NCBI RefSeq assembly: GCF_026626665.1
Contig: NZ_JAPNKE010000002.1
Span: forward strand, 8,576,001 to 8,640,000
Origin: Nannocystis pusilla
Lineage (GTDB): Bacteria > Myxococcota_A > Polyangia > Nannocystales > Nannocystaceae
Direction of reading: 5' to 3'
DNA: 64,000 nt
How positions within the stretch are numbered: position 1 is the stretch's first letter; every line of letters begins with the position of its first letter. The notes below the pieces were generated by a model that saw nothing but the letters and a program-made list of their open reading frames with translations, was not told the origin of the DNA and did not search any database. Both the position numbers and the translations under genes were made by a program. Shown one piece after another: positions 46,351 to 57,632 of the stretch.

Positions 46351-47657
46351 TCACCGGGGCTCGGGGTGCTCGCTCGCGCGGACCGGGGCCGGGTCTTGCG
46401 CGGGGAGGTGCGCGGCGGGGCGCGGGTGCGGGTGGTCGGGGGCGAGGAGGCCGAGGAGGAGGGCCTCGACCTCGGAGAGGCGGGCGGCGAGGTGCTCGGG
46501 GTCGTCGGGGCGCAGGCCGAGGTAGGGGGCGACGAGCGAGCCGAGCGGGGCGAGGGCGGGGCCGTATTCGGCGAGGCGCTGCGGGTCGGCCGCGAGGGCC
46601 TCGAGCTCGTCGCGCAGGGCTTGATGCAGCGCCAGCAGCTCGCCGTGCTCGGTCTCCGCGGGCGGCCGGGTGCGGAAGCGGACTTGCTCGATCCACACGT
46701 CGCCGAGGTCGGCCGCGATCGCCCGCGCCTGGGCGGCGAAGGGCTCGGGGTGAGCGGCGAGGCGCGCGTGCAGGTGCGTGGCGCCGTCGACGAGGACGCG
46801 CGCGAGGACGGGCCGACCGCCGGCCTCGAAGACGATCTGCTGCAGGCGCAGGCGCAAGGTGCCGAGCAGGTCGTCGGTGTCGGCGGCAGCGGCGGCGGCG
46901 AGGGAGATCTCGGCCCAGCGGAGGACGTCGAGGTCGCGGTGGGCGACGCTGCGAATCTTCAATTGTCGATGTCGAGGACGGTGCAGCCGCGCGCGCCGGA
47001 CTCGTGGGCGTGGCGGCCCTGCAGGTTGCCGGGGTAGACGACCCACGGGTCGGCGTGCAGGATGCTCCGCTTGTGGACATGTCCCAAAGCCCAGTAGTCG
47101 TAGCCGCGGCGCACGAGCTGCTGGACGGTGCAGGGGGCGTAGTTGCTGTGCTCGGCGGCGCCGATGGCGTTGGTGTGGAGGACGCCGATGTTGACGAGGT
47201 CGCGCCGGCGGTCGGGGTAGAACTCGGCGAGGTTGTCCTCGACGCTGCGGTTGCCGTAGCTCTGGCCGTGGACGGCGAGGCCGAGGCGGGGCAGCTCGAG
47301 GGTGCCGGCGGCCTCGGCGGGGAAGGTGTGCACGTGCTCCGGCAAGGGGATGTGGCGCGCGAGCACGGACTCGGCGTCGTGGTTGCCGCGGACCATGACG
47401 ACGCGGGTGCCGACGTCGCGCAGGCGGGCGAGCTCGCGGACGAAGAAGAGGCCGGTGTTGAAGTCGCGCCACTCGCCGTCGAACACGTCGCCGGCGAGGA
47501 TCAAGAGGGCGGCCTGGTCTTCGAGACAGGTGTCGACGAGGCGGCTGAAGGCGCGACGGGTGGCCAGGCGGATGTCGTCGACGGGCGCGCCCTCGATGCG
47601 ACCGAGCCCGCGGAGCGGGCTGTCGATGTGCAGGTCGGCGGCGTGGATGACCCTCAT
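46351..47657 (-). CDS. SbcD-like metallophosphoesterase (DNA repair exonuclease), one-base frameshift
   Basis: About 434 residues reconstructed. The calcineurin-type nuclease domain has all five metal motifs: VIHAADLHID, ILAGDVFD, VRGNHDAES, VLHTN and ALGHVHKRS, then VVYPGNLQGRHAHE. After LDIDN the frame breaks at 46961-46962 (AA; one base missing) and continues as LKIRSVAHRDLDVLRWAEIS, with a C-terminal capping region to HPEPR. It is the normal partner of the SbcC/YhaN-type ATPase directly downstream. The start is ATG 47657. Confidence 0.87.
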
Positions 47658-48674
47658 CCCCGGTGACGGTGGCACCTTTGATCGCCCGGTGCCAGGGCGG
47701 CGGCGCCGGGGCGGCGCCGCCGCGGTCATGGATCGAAGCCGAGGAAACTGGGGGCCAGAGCTCCCTGGGGGCCGATCTCGCAGCCCGAGCCTCTGGGCCG
47801 ACGAGATGTTTCTTCGCATCGCGGCGGTGAAATTTCCGGGCGCTGTCGGGGCGGCGCAGACGCCGTGGCGAGGCTCGGGCAGAGCCGCAGGAGAGCGTCG
47901 CAAGGAGGCGATCGCATGGCGACGGATCGTGAGATCGTGGGCGCCGCTCCTGCGTACGTCCCCAAACCCGGGAACATCCGCGGACCCTCGGGCGTAGCGG
48001 AAAAATCACATGTCCCGAGTGACACGTCGCCGAGACGAGAGACGCGCGTGCTGAAGGCCGAAGATCCACGGAAGAGACAGTTCGGGATGAAGGCCGGGTC
48101 GCGTCGAGGCGGCGAGCACGACGAGGCGGCGCTGAAGCGCGCATCGCCGGGAACGGCTGCCCTCGCCCGTCTCGGCCGGTGTCCGAGAGTTGGCATGGAT
48201 CGGGCCGCGGCAGCGTGGGTGCGGGTCCGCGCGAGCGAGCGCGGCACCAGCGATTCGCTCGAAAAGCTGGCTCCGCTGGTCCGCGGGCGGGCGAGGCTCG
48301 ATGCTCACGGCGCGGCCCGCGAGGCGAGCCGGCGATCGACTTCGCGCTCGCCGACGCGATCGAAGCGTGGAGCGTCGTGGAGCGTCGCGCGCGCGCAGGT
48401 CACGGGGGACGAGTCGCGCGGGGCGACGCGCAGCGACGAGGGGGAGCGCGGGCGGCTCGCGGAGGATGAGCCGCGCGGGGGGACGAGTCGCGCGGGGCGA
48501 CGCGCAGCGACGAGGTGGAGAGCGGGCGGCTCGCGGAGGATGAGCCGCGCGGGGCGACGCACGGCGACGGTCGGATCGGCGTGGTGCGCGGGGAGATTTT
48601 CGCCGTGGGCGGTGCGCCGTTGATATGGTTTTGGAACATGCTTCTTCGAGCATGTTTGAAAGGATAGGTATTTC
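47658..48674. repeat. Long gap with a 74 bp tandem repeat and a strong hairpin
   Basis: No gene is supported in this 1-kb gap. GACGAGTCGCGCGGGGCGAC recurs at 48408 and 48482 (74-bp period; partial third copy to 48570). Just before the next gene, AACATGCT-TCTTCG-AGCATGTT (48635-48656) is a perfect 8-bp-stem hairpin of the CATG family, 18 bases upstream of the start codon, where it may influence translation or transcription. Confidence 0.7.
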
Positions 48675-51654
48675 GTGAGCAACGACGAGACAGCGCGAGG
48701 ATCGGGGCCGGTATGGCTGGTGGTCGCGGGGTTGGCGGGGGCCGCGTTATGGTGGTGGCGTAGCGGAGCCGAGAGCGCGACGGAGCCGGTGGCGGCAGAG
48801 TCCGGCGATGCGCCCGCGCAGGCGTTCGCGACGAGCTTGCCGGAGGTGCAGCCGGAGCTCGCGTTGCACCCGCGCTTCGCCGACCGGGCGACGGTGGCCG
48901 GGACGGTGCGAGACCCGCGGGGGCAGCCGGTGGCCGGGGCGCAGGTGTGCGCGGCCAATCACGCGGAGGAGCTGGCGTCGAAGGACAGGGAGAAGCCGAT
49001 CTGCACGAAGACCGAGCGCGACGGTCACTACCGCATCGAGGGGCTGTTCCCGGTGCGCCACGTGATCCTGGCGAGCGCCCCCGGCTTCGCGCCGGGCAAG
49101 TACCGACACGGCGAGGGGGCGAGCCTGCGCGACTGGATCGAGCTGCGGCCGAAGATGGAGGCGCTCGGCATCGACATCGCGCTCGAGGACGGCGGCGTCG
49201 AGCTCCACGGCTTCGTCAAGGATCTGAGCGGCGGGCCGATCGAGGGCGCCCAGGTCGCGGTCGACGCGACGTTCACCTGGACGGCGGCCGACGGGTCGTT
49301 CTCGGCGTGGGTGAAGGAGGGGCCGATCTTCGCCATGGCGACCGCCGACGGTTATGCGATGGGCCACGAAGACGGGGTGGCGCCGGGGCACGAGTTCGAG
49401 CTGTTCCTGACGCCCGAGGCGGTGCTGGTCGGCAAGGTCGTGCGCGCGGGCGAGGACGGCGGGCCGATCGAGGGCGCGCGGGTGCTGGCGGTGTCGGGCG
49501 GCTGGGGCTTCGGTCCGAAGTCGGTGTACACCGACGCGAACGGCGAGTTCCGCATCGAGGGGCTCGAGCCCGGCGCCTACAAGCCGCGCGCCGAGGCCGA
49601 CGACGCGCTCGGGCTGGCGAAGGAGCAGGTGATCCTCGGGCTCGGCGAGACGTCGGCGCCGATCGTGATCGAGGCGCACCCGGCGTTCACCATCGAGGGC
49701 AAGATCGTGACCGAGGGCGGCGGAGGCTGCGACAACGGCAGCGTGAACCTCGAAGATCCGGCGCAGGGGCGCGACGAGTGGATGACGATCGAGAGCGACG
49801 GCACGGTGCGCAAGCGCGGGGTGTTGCCGGGTGATTATCAGGTCAACGTCCGCTGCCGCGGGTACGTGTCGGCGGAGCGCTACGAGCGGATCAAGATCGT
49901 CGACAAGAGCGTGACGGGGCTGCGCTGGGACGTGTCGCGGGGGCAGTCGATCCGCGGGGTGGTGGTCGACGCGAGCGGCAAGCCGGTGGCGAAGATGGGC
50001 GTCAGCGCGTCGCTCAAGCCCGATCCGAGCAAGCCGCGGGAGCACCAGACCGCGAACGTGTGGGGACCCGAGACCGACGCGCAGGGGCGCTTCGAACTGT
50101 CGGGGTTGCTGCCGGGGACCTACGACCTGTCGGTGGAGGCGTGGCGGAGCCCGCGGGCGACGCCGGCGAAGCCGACGGTGGTGGAGGTGCCGAAGGGCAA
50201 GGACGCGACGGGGATCCGCATCGAAATGCCGGCCACCGGGGAGCTGCAGGGGTCGGTGCGCGATCCGAAAGGCCAGCCGATCGGCTCGGTCAAGCTGATG
50301 GCCAGCGACGGGGTGCACTGGCAGTCGACCACGGCGAAGGACGACGGGAGCTTCGTATTCAAGCACATGGCCGCGGGCGACTACCGCGTCGTCGCGCAGA
50401 CGAGCTGGTTCGAGGGGGCGATGCGGGCGCCGGGGACGGGCGACGACGACGTGCAGGGCGAGCGCGTCGAGGTGCGCGACGGCAAGGTCGTGACGGTGAA
50501 GCTGGTGGTCGAGAGCGCGTCGGGGCGGATCTCCGGGGTCGTGCGCGACGAGGACGGCGGGCCCGTGGCGGACGCGTTCGTCGAGTCGTCGCGCGAGCCG
50601 GACAGCGCGACGAAGTCGGCGGGCGCAGGGGTGCGTCAGGGTCGCTGGGGCGAGTTTTTGAAAAACCAAACCTGACCGACCAGGACGGGAGGTTCACGCT
50701 CGAGCGGCTGCCGACCGGGAAGCACACGCTCCGCGCGCACCGCAAGGGCGGGGGCGAGGCGATCGTCGAGCACGTGGAGCTCGGCAGCGAGGTGGTGCTG
50801 ACGATCGCGTCGCCGGGGCGGATGTCGGGCACGGTGCAGGTGCGCGGCGGAGCGGCGCCGGAGGAGTTCTCGATAGCGATCGTCGACGAGGCGACGGGGT
50901 ATCGCCGCCACGACAGCTTCTTCCGCACCGGCGGGGCGTGGAGCGTGCCGGACTTGCCTGCGGGCAACTACAAGGTGTCGGTGACCGCAGGCGGCGGCAC
51001 GGCCGAGACGCACGCGGCGATGGCCGCGGGCAAGGACACCAGCGGGGTGCGCATCGAGCTGGCGCCGAAGGTGTCGGTGCGCGGGACGGTGGTCGACACC
51101 GACGGCAAGCCGATCGCGGGGATGCAGGTTTACGTCACCGCGCCGGGCGTCTGGTCGTCGAGCGGCGACGACGAGGACAAGCGCAACGTGACCGACGAGC
51201 AGGGTCGCTACGAGGTGTCGAACGCGCCGAGCGGGAAGGTGCAAGTGAACGTGTACCCGCGCAGCTGGGGCAGCGACGAGTTCTCGTGGACGTCGATGCC
51301 GGTGATGCTGTCGTCCGACGCGTCGGTGACCGAGCTGGCGCCGATCAAGGTGGCGCGCCGGCGCGTGAAAGAGGGCGACAAGTCCGGCGAGCTGGGGATC
51401 AAGGTCAAGGAGCCGGAGCCGGGGGCGGACCCGCTGGCGCGGCAGCTGGTGGTGGCGTACGTGCGCCCGAGCAGCCCCGCGGCCGCAGCGGGGTGCAGAT
51501 CGGCGATCAGATCACCAGCGTCGACGGGCAGGACGTGACCGGGGCGAACTCGTATCTGTACCAGGGGCTCACCCAGGTGCTCGAGGGCACGACGGTGACG
51601 CTGGGCCTGGCGAACGGAAAGAGCGTCCCGGTGACGGCCGGCAAGGCGCCGTGA
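48675..51654 (+). CDS. Membrane-anchored Ig-like/carboxypeptidase-regulatory repeat protein with C-terminal PDZ (paralog 1), two frameshifts
   Basis: About 993 residues reconstructed. A short cytoplasmic N-terminus and one membrane helix (VWLVVAGLAGAALWWW) are followed by about nine beta-sandwich repeats of the CarboxypepD_reg/CNA-B type (TVAGTVRDPRGQPVAGAQVC, SIRGVVVDASGKPVAKMGVS, ISGVVRDEDGGPVADAFVES). The C-terminus is a PDZ domain (YVRPSSPAAAAGVQIGDQIT SVDGQDV). Breaks: A5 run 50661-50665 (one short) and G4 run 51490-51493 (one short). The start GTG 48675 has AAAGGA about 11 bases upstream. It forms a tandem pair with the next gene. It is probably an envelope protein facing the periplasm; no known family fits the whole. 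Confidence 0.8.
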
Positions 51655-51662
51655 CCGAGAAT

Positions 51663-51709
51663 CATATGTCTTGAAGGGCATGTCACGAAGGACATGTCCT
51701 TCGTGACCG
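51663..51709. repeat. Hairpin cluster with a perfect 26 bp palindrome between the paralogs
   Basis: ATATGTC-TTGA-AGGGCATGT is followed by a perfect 26-base palindrome at 51682-51707 (GTCACGAAGGACA and its exact complement), the longest of the CATG family in this window. It begins 9 bases after the first paralog's stop codon. Confidence 0.8.
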
Positions 51710-51793
51710 TTGCGGCAGGAATACGGACGGGCGAGGGTAGGGCGCGTGCGGACGCGCCGAAGACCCGTCGATGCGCGAGCGAGGAGTGACGAG

Positions 51794-54704
51794 ATGCGCG
51801 GGAGAGTCGTGATCGGTGTGACCCTGGTGGTGGTTGCGGGGGTGCTGTGGTGGTTGCGCGAGGAGAAGGAAGACGCGGCCGCCGTCGCGGCGAGCGAGGT
51901 CGGGGAAGCGGCGGTCGAGGCGGTGACGGTGGCGCGGGTCGAGGCGGCGGTGTTGCAGATCGATCCGCGACTCGGGGCGCGGGCGTCGATCGCCGGGTTC
52001 GTGAAGGACTCGCGCGGGGCGCCGATCGCGGGGGCGCAGGTGTGCGCGCTGGCGACTTCGGAGCGGGTGACGACGGAGGAGCGCCGCCGTCCCGACTGCG
52101 CGACGAGCGAGCGCGACGGGCACTACCGGATCGCGGGGCTGTTCCCGGTGCGTCACGAGGTCGTCGGCTCGGCGCCGGGGTTCATCCCGGCCCTGTACGC
52201 GCAAGGCGAGGGCGCGAGTCGGCGCGAGTGGGTCGAGCTGCGGCAGGGGATGGAAATGCTCGGGGCCGACATCGTGCTCGAGGCCGGTGGCGTCGAGATC
52301 CGCGGCGTCGTGAAAGATCTGAGCGGCGGGCCGATCGAGGGCGCGCAGCTCCTCGGCAATCGCCAGCCGGTCGTCGTCACCGGGCCCGAGGGCGAGTTCT
52401 CGATGTGGGTGAGGCCGGGGAGCTCGCGGTGCGGGCGATGGCCGACGGCTACGCGGACGGGCGCGACCACGGTGTGGCGCCGGGGCACTTCTACGAGGTG
52501 TTCATGACGCCGGAGGCGGTGCTGGTCGGCAAGGTGGTGCGCGCGGGCAGCGGTGAGCCGCTCGCGGGCATGCAGGTGTCGAGCGGCGGCAGCTCGTACA
52601 CGACGACGATGACGGACGCGCAGGGGATGTTCCGCCTCGATCGCTTGCAGCCGGGCGGGTACAAGCCGAGCGCGGTGTCCGACGAGACGTACGGGCAAGC
52701 GGAGGAGCTGGTGATGCTGGGGCTGGGCGAGACGTCGGAGCCGCTGGTGATCGCGGCCCACCCGGCGTTCTTCGTCGAGGGGCGCGTGGTGATCGAGGGC
52801 GGGGGAGCTGCGAGTCCGGCTCGGTGGTGCTGCGCGACGGGGCGAGCGGTCGCGCGACGCGCGGGGCGATCGACGGCGGACTGCTCCATCTGCGAGCGGT
52901 GCGGCCCGGCGAGTACGGGGTCGATGTGCGGTGCACCGGACATGTCTCGGAGGACACGTACGAGAAAGTGAAGGTGGTGGACCGCAGCGTGTCGGGGCTC
53001 GAGTGGAAGGTGCGGCGGGCGCAGTCGATCCGCGGGGTCGTGGTCGATGCGCGCGGGCGACCGGTGCCGCAGGTCGCGGTGCGCGCGGATGCGAAGCCCG
53101 ATCCGGCCCGGCCGCACGCGCAGCGGACCTCGGCGTACAACGGCAGCACGGACGCGAGCGGGCGCTTCGAGCTGGCGGGGCTCTTGCCGGGCAATTACGA
53201 GGTGGAGCTGTCGGCGTGGGACCCACCGCGCTCGACGCCGAAGCCGATGGAAATGACCTTGCCCAAAGGACAGGACGTGGAAGGGCTGCGGATCGAGCTG
53301 CCGGCTGCCGGGGAGGTGCGGGGGACAGTACGCGACGCGAAGGGTCAGCCGGTGCGCGGGGCGGCGGTGTCGTTGACCGGCGGGAGGAGTCGGTTCGGGG
53401 TGTCGGCCGCCGACGACGGGACGTTCCGCATCGAGCACGTGGGCGAGGGCGAGTACCGGGCCGAGGTGCAGAAGGCCTGGGAGAAGTTGCGTGCGCCGGG
53501 GACGAGCGACGACGACATCCAGGGCGAGAAGGTCGAGGTGCGGGCGGGCGCGGTGGCGACGGTGAACCTGGTGGTGGCGAGCGCCTCGGGGAAGATCACG
53601 GGAGTGGTGCGCGACGAACACGGAGCGCCGGTGGCGGACGCGTTCGTCGGAGCTGCGCGCGAGGTGGATCGCGCGGGCGCGGCCCAGGGGACGGCGTCAC
53701 GCGAGACGCGGTGGACGTTCGGCAAGCAGCCCCACATGACCGACGCGGAGGGGCGCTTCACGCTGTCCGAGCTGAGCGACGGGAAGCACACGCTGCGGGC
53801 GCACCGTCGCGGCGGCGGCGAGGCGATCGCGGAGCACGTGGCGGTCGGGAGCGAGGTGACGCTGACTCTGGCGCCGGCGGCCCGGCTGGCGGGGACGGTG
53901 GCGCTGCGCGGCGGGGCGGCGCCGGAGGAATTCTCGGTGGCGATCCGCGAGGCGGCGTCCGGATATGGCCGCAGCGATTATTTCTACCGCACGAACGGGG
54001 CGTGGAGCTTCCCCGAGGTGCCGGCGGGCGAGTACAAGGTGCAGGTCAGCGCGTCGAGCGGAGCCGCGGAGACGACGGTGAAGGTGGCGGCCGGGGAGGA
54101 GCTGTCGGGGGTGCGCATCGAGCTGGCGCCGAAGGTGACGGTGCGCGGGACGGTGGTCGACCTCGAGGGCAAGCCGGTGCCGGGGGCGACTGTCTCGGTG
54201 TCGGGCAGCGGCGGCTCGAGCGCGCAGGACGGCAAGGCCAACATGACCGATGCGTCAGGTCGGTTCGAGTTCCGCAACGCGCCGACCGGGCTGGTCCAGA
54301 TCTACGTGTCGCCGACGAACTCGGACGAGTTCAGCTGGACGTCGCTGCCGGCGACGCTGTCGGGCGAGGCGTCGACGATCGAGCTGCCGCCGATCCGCAT
54401 GGCGCGTCGGCGGACGCCGTCCGGCGAGTACGCGGGCGACCTCGGCTTCACGACCCACGAGGCGGCGCCCGGCGCCGATCCGCTGAAGCGGCAGTGGATC
54501 GTGGCCCACGTGCGGCCGAACAGCCCGGCGGCGCAGGCGGGCGTGGCGGTCGGCGACGAGATCGTCAGCGTCGACGGGCAGGACGTGCAGGGGGCGAACA
54601 GCTACCTGTTCCCGGGGCTGACGCAGGCGCCGGCGCAGACGACGTTGACGCTGGGGCTCGCGCGCGGGGCGAGCGTGCAGCTGACGCTCGGAGAGCGGCC
54701 CTGA
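51794..54704 (+). CDS. Membrane-anchored Ig-like/carboxypeptidase-regulatory repeat protein with C-terminal PDZ (paralog 2), two frameshifts
   Basis: About 970 residues reconstructed; same plan as the upstream gene. Membrane helix (VVIGVTLVVVAGVLWWL, about 4-20), beta repeats (SIAGFVKDSRGAPIAGAQVC, SIRGVVVDARGRPVPQVAVR, ITGVVRDEHGAPVADAFVGA, TVRGTVVDLEGKPVPGATVS) and a C-terminal PDZ (NSPAAQAGVAVGDEIVSVDG). Many segments are shared with paralog 1 (LSGGPIEGAQ, KHTLRAHRKGGGEAI/ HTLRAHRRGGGEAI). Breaks: G4 run 52417-52420 and G5 run 52801-52805, each one base short. The start ATG 51794 has GGAG 8 bases upstream. The pair probably arose by duplication and may form a homo- or heterocomplex. Confidence 0.8.
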
Positions 54705-54783
54705 GGGTTAAAGACTGCGAGCTGGCTTTCGGGCCAGCTCGTATGTTCTGTCTCTCGGGATAGATGCCGACGCTGCAGCTCGA

Positions 54784-54802
54784 CATGTCCCCCGGGACAG
54801 GT
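54784..54802. repeat. CATG hairpin repeat between converging genes
   Basis: ACATGTCC-CCC-GGGACAGGT at the shared 3' ends of paralog 2 and the desaturase gene; mixed GGACATG and GGACAGG arms. Confidence 0.65.
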
Positions 54803-54804
54803 AC

Positions 54805-55751
54805 TCAGGCCTGGTCGGGGAGGGCGGCGTCGAGGGCGTCGCGCAGGTCGGTGGTCGAGGGCCCTTGCGGCGCCGCGGGGCCTTGCGGCGGCCCTCGGCG
54901 AGGATGGTCTCGGGGACAGGTCGTAGGTCCCACACGAGGCCGACCCAGCTCATGGCCTTGAGGATGTAGTAGGTGATGTCGACCTCCCACCAGTAGAAGC
55001 CCTGGCGGGTCGAGCCCATGTAGTGGTGGTGGTTGTTGTGCCAGCCCTCGCCGAGGGTGATAAGCGCCAGCAGCCAGTTGTTACGGCTGGTGTCGGTCGT
55101 CTCGAAGCGGCGCTTGCCGAACACGTGGGCGAGCGAGTTGATGGTGAAGGTGCCGTGCCACAGCAGGGTGGTGCTGAGGGCGAAGGCGATGAAGAGGCCC
55201 GAGGCGCCCATGGTGAGGTAGACGAGGGTGCCGAGGACGGTCGGGGGGACGAGCCAGTACTTGTCGAGCCAGCGCAGCTCGGGGTACTTGGCGAGGTCGC
55301 GGACCTTGTTGTAATCGCAGTTGCCGGCGTTCTTCTCGTAGATCCAGCCGATGTGCGAGTACCAGAAGCCGCGCTGGATCGGCGAGTGGGTGTCCCACGG
55401 CAGATCGCTGAACTTGTGGTGGTTGCGGTGGTGCGCGGCCCACCACAGCACGCCGCGCTGCGAGGCGGTCTGGGTCAGGAAGGCGGCGATGAACTGGACG
55501 ATCCGGCTGGTCTTGAAGGTGCGGTGCGAGAAGTAGCGGTGGTACCAGCCGGTGACGAAGAACATGCGCCCGAAGTAGAGGGCGAAGCACATGGCCCAGT
55601 CCTGCCAGCGCGTGCCCGTCCAGATGGCCGCGAGCGGGAGCAGATGGACGATCGCCACCGGCGCGATGCTCCCCCAGTCGTAGCCCGGGCGCTCCGGCGG
55701 CGGGAGGTCGCGGTACTTCTCGGGGATCGGGATCGGCGAGTCGATCTGCAT
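54805..55751 (-). CDS. Acyl-CoA/fatty-acid desaturase (delta-9 type), frameshift near the end
   Basis: About 316 residues. It adds a double bond to fatty acids at the membrane. The three His boxes are HRYFSH, HHRNHH and HNNHH (EGWHNNHHHYMG), with four hydrophobic segments around them (APVAIVHLLPLAAIW, LALITLGEG ...). The 3' part breaks at the G4 run 54877-54880: adding one base gives the natural end PSTTDLRDALDAALPDQA and a stop at 54805; otherwise the frame runs to 54708 through a hairpin repeat with a meaningless tail. Start ATG 55751 (MQIDSPIPIPEKY) or GTG 55757. Downstream of a response-regulator gene on the same strand, with 73 bases between. Confidence 0.88.
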
Positions 55752-55824
55752 TCGCACCGGTCAAGGTGCCGGAGATGCCCGAACGACGCCTGTCCTCGAG
55801 TGGTCAATCCGTGTCACGGTTTGG

Positions 55825-56562
55825 TCACCGGACTCGGGACCACGAATTGTAACCCGTTCCGCGCACCGAGACGAAATACACGGGATTCACCGGGTCGGGT
55901 TCGAAGTGGCGCCGTAGGCGCATGATGAAGTTGTCGACCATCCGCGTGTTGGGGTAGTTCGCCAGCTTCCACACCTGCTCCTGCAGCTCCTGGCGCGAGA
56001 GCACCCGCCCAGGGTTGGCCGCGAAGTAGCGCACGAGGTCGAACTCGAGGCGAGTGAGCTTGACCTCCTGCTCGCCCATGCGCGCCTCGCCGCGCTCGAC
56101 GTCGATGACGGCGTCGCCAAAGCGGATCGGGGCGACCGCGGCCAGATCTTGCGCAGGTCGCTCTTGCGGCGGGCGTTGCTCGCGCTCCCACGAACGCCTG
56201 CGCAACAGCGAGCGCACCCGGGCGAGCAGCTCGCTGAGCTCGAACGGTTTGACGAGATAGTCGTCGGCGCCGACCTCGAGACCCCGCACTCGATCGTCGG
56301 TGGAGTCCCGAGCGGTGAGCATGAGGACCGGGGTGAAGTTGCCGCCGTCGCGCAACTTCTTGCACAGCTCGAAGCCGTCGGTGTCGGGGAGCATGACGTC
56401 GAGGACGATGGCGTCGTAGCGCGCCGCGAGCAGCAGCTCCGCGGCCCTCCGCGCGTTGCTGGCGAGGTCGATGGCGTAACCCTCGAGCTCGAAGTTCAAC
56501 TTGAGCCCGGCGGCGAGGTGCTGCTCGTCCTCGACGAGGAGGAGTCGGGGCGAGGTGCTCAC
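55825..56562 (-). CDS. OmpR-family response regulator
   Basis: 245 residues. Receiver domain with acidic pocket (LLLVEDEQ), phospho-acceptor Asp in IVLDVMLPDTDG, Thr in MLTARD and Lys in DYLVKPFEL. A charged linker is followed by an OmpR-type winged helix (LTRLEFDLVRYFAANPGRVL, then YFVSVRGTGY). The partner kinase gene is 100 bases upstream on the same strand. Confidence 0.95.
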   Translation of the reverse strand: MSTSPRLLLVEDEQHLAAGLKLNFELEGYAIDLASNARRAAELLLAARYDAIVLDVMLPDTDGFELCKKLRDGGNFTPVLMLTARDSTDDRVRGLEVGADDYLVKPFELSELLARVRSLLRRRSWEREQRPPQERPAQDLAAVAPIRFGDAVIDVERGEARMGEQEVKLTRLEFDLVRYFAANPGRVLSRQELQEQVWKLANYPNTRMVDNFIMRLRRHFEPDPVNPVYFVSVRGTGYNSWSRVR

Positions 56563-56662
56563 TCGAGGTCCTCCGCGAGTGGTTCGGCGAGGCGGCGAGG
56601 GCTCCAGAAATCTTCAGGCGGCTGGGAAAACATGCTGAATTCGCCGTCCTCTCCGAAAGCGT

Positions 56663-57601
56663 TCACGCCGAGCGGAGGCGCATGGGGAGGGTGACGCGGA
56701 GGGTGGTGCCCTGGCCGGGGCCGGGTGAGAGGGCTTCGGCGCGGCCGCCGAGAGAGCGGACCAGGGCGGAGACGACGTAAAGGCCGAGGCCGGTGCCGCG
56801 GCGCTCGCGGACGGCTTCGTCGGGGACGCGGTAGAAGCGCTCGAAGACGCGGCGCAGGTGGGTGCGCGGGATGCCGATCCCGCGGTCGCGGACCTCGAGC
56901 GCGACCTGGCCGCGGGCCTCGACGGCGTCGGCGCTGACGACCACGGCGACGTCGTCGCCGCTGTACTTGATCGCGTTGTCGATGAGGTTCTCGAGCACGG
57001 CCGCGAGCGCGACCTCGTCGGTGACGATGCGCAGCTCGGGGGCGATGTCGACGCGGACGACGTCGTCGGCCAGGTGGGCGCGGCGAGTGACGCCGGCGGC
57101 GCAGCGGCGCGCGAGCTCGGCGAGCGAGATGTCGGTGAGGTGCTGCGACGGCCGGACCTCGCCCGCGAGCCGGGTGGCGGTGAGCACCCGGTCGATGAAG
57201 GCGGTGAGCCGCTCGACGTCGTCGTGCATCATCCGCCGCAGCCGCTCGTGCTGGGCGCCGGGCAGGTCGGGCCGCGCGAGCGTCTCGAGGCACAGCTTGA
57301 GCGCGGCGAGCGGGCTCTTGAGCTCGTGCGTGACCGAGTCGATGAAGCTGGTCTGCCGCCGGACCTCGCGGATCTCCCGGACCAGGAAGACCGTGAAGAG
57401 GACGATCACGAACATGATGACCACCAGCGAGCCGATGCCCGCGGCCAGCAGCCACCAGTTGCCCCGCAGGTCGGCCACCAGCTCGGGGTTCTGCAGGAAG
57501 AGGTAGCTCCAGCCGACCAGCAGCGCCAGGCACAGGGCGACGGCCCCGGAGGCGAGGATGATCGGCAGGGAGATCGACCGCGTCATGCGGGCGATCGCCA
57601 T
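56663..57601 (-). CDS. Sensor histidine kinase
   Basis: About 312 residues. Two membrane helices (ISLPIILASGAVALCLALLV and LLAAGIGSLVVIMFVIVLFT) enclose only a short periplasmic loop (about 20 residues), so it probably senses the membrane itself. The dimerisation helix has the phospho-His in SVTHELKSPLAALK. The ATPase part has N box ENLIDNAIKYS, G1 RDRGIGIP and G2 RRGTGLGLYVVSAL. Start uncertain: ATG 57601 (MAIARMTRS) with GAGGGA upstream, or ATG 57622. It pairs with the response regulator downstream. Confidence 0.93.
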   Translation of the reverse strand: MAIARMTRSISLPIILASGAVALCLALLVGWSYLFLQNPELVADLRGNWWLLAAGIGSLVVIMFVIVLFTVFLVREIREVRRQTSFIDSVTHELKSPLAALKLCLETLARPDLPGAQHERLRRMMHDDVERLTAFIDRVLTATRLAGEVRPSQHLTDISLAELARRCAAGVTRRAHLADDVVRVDIAPELRIVTDEVALAAVLENLIDNAIKYSGDDVAVVVSADAVEARGQVALEVRDRGIGIPRTHLRRVFERFYRVPDEAVRERRGTGLGLYVVSALVRSLGGRAEALSPGPGQGTTLRVTLPMRLRSA

Positions 57602-57632
57602 GGTGCGTGTCCCTCGGGTCATGGCGATAAGC

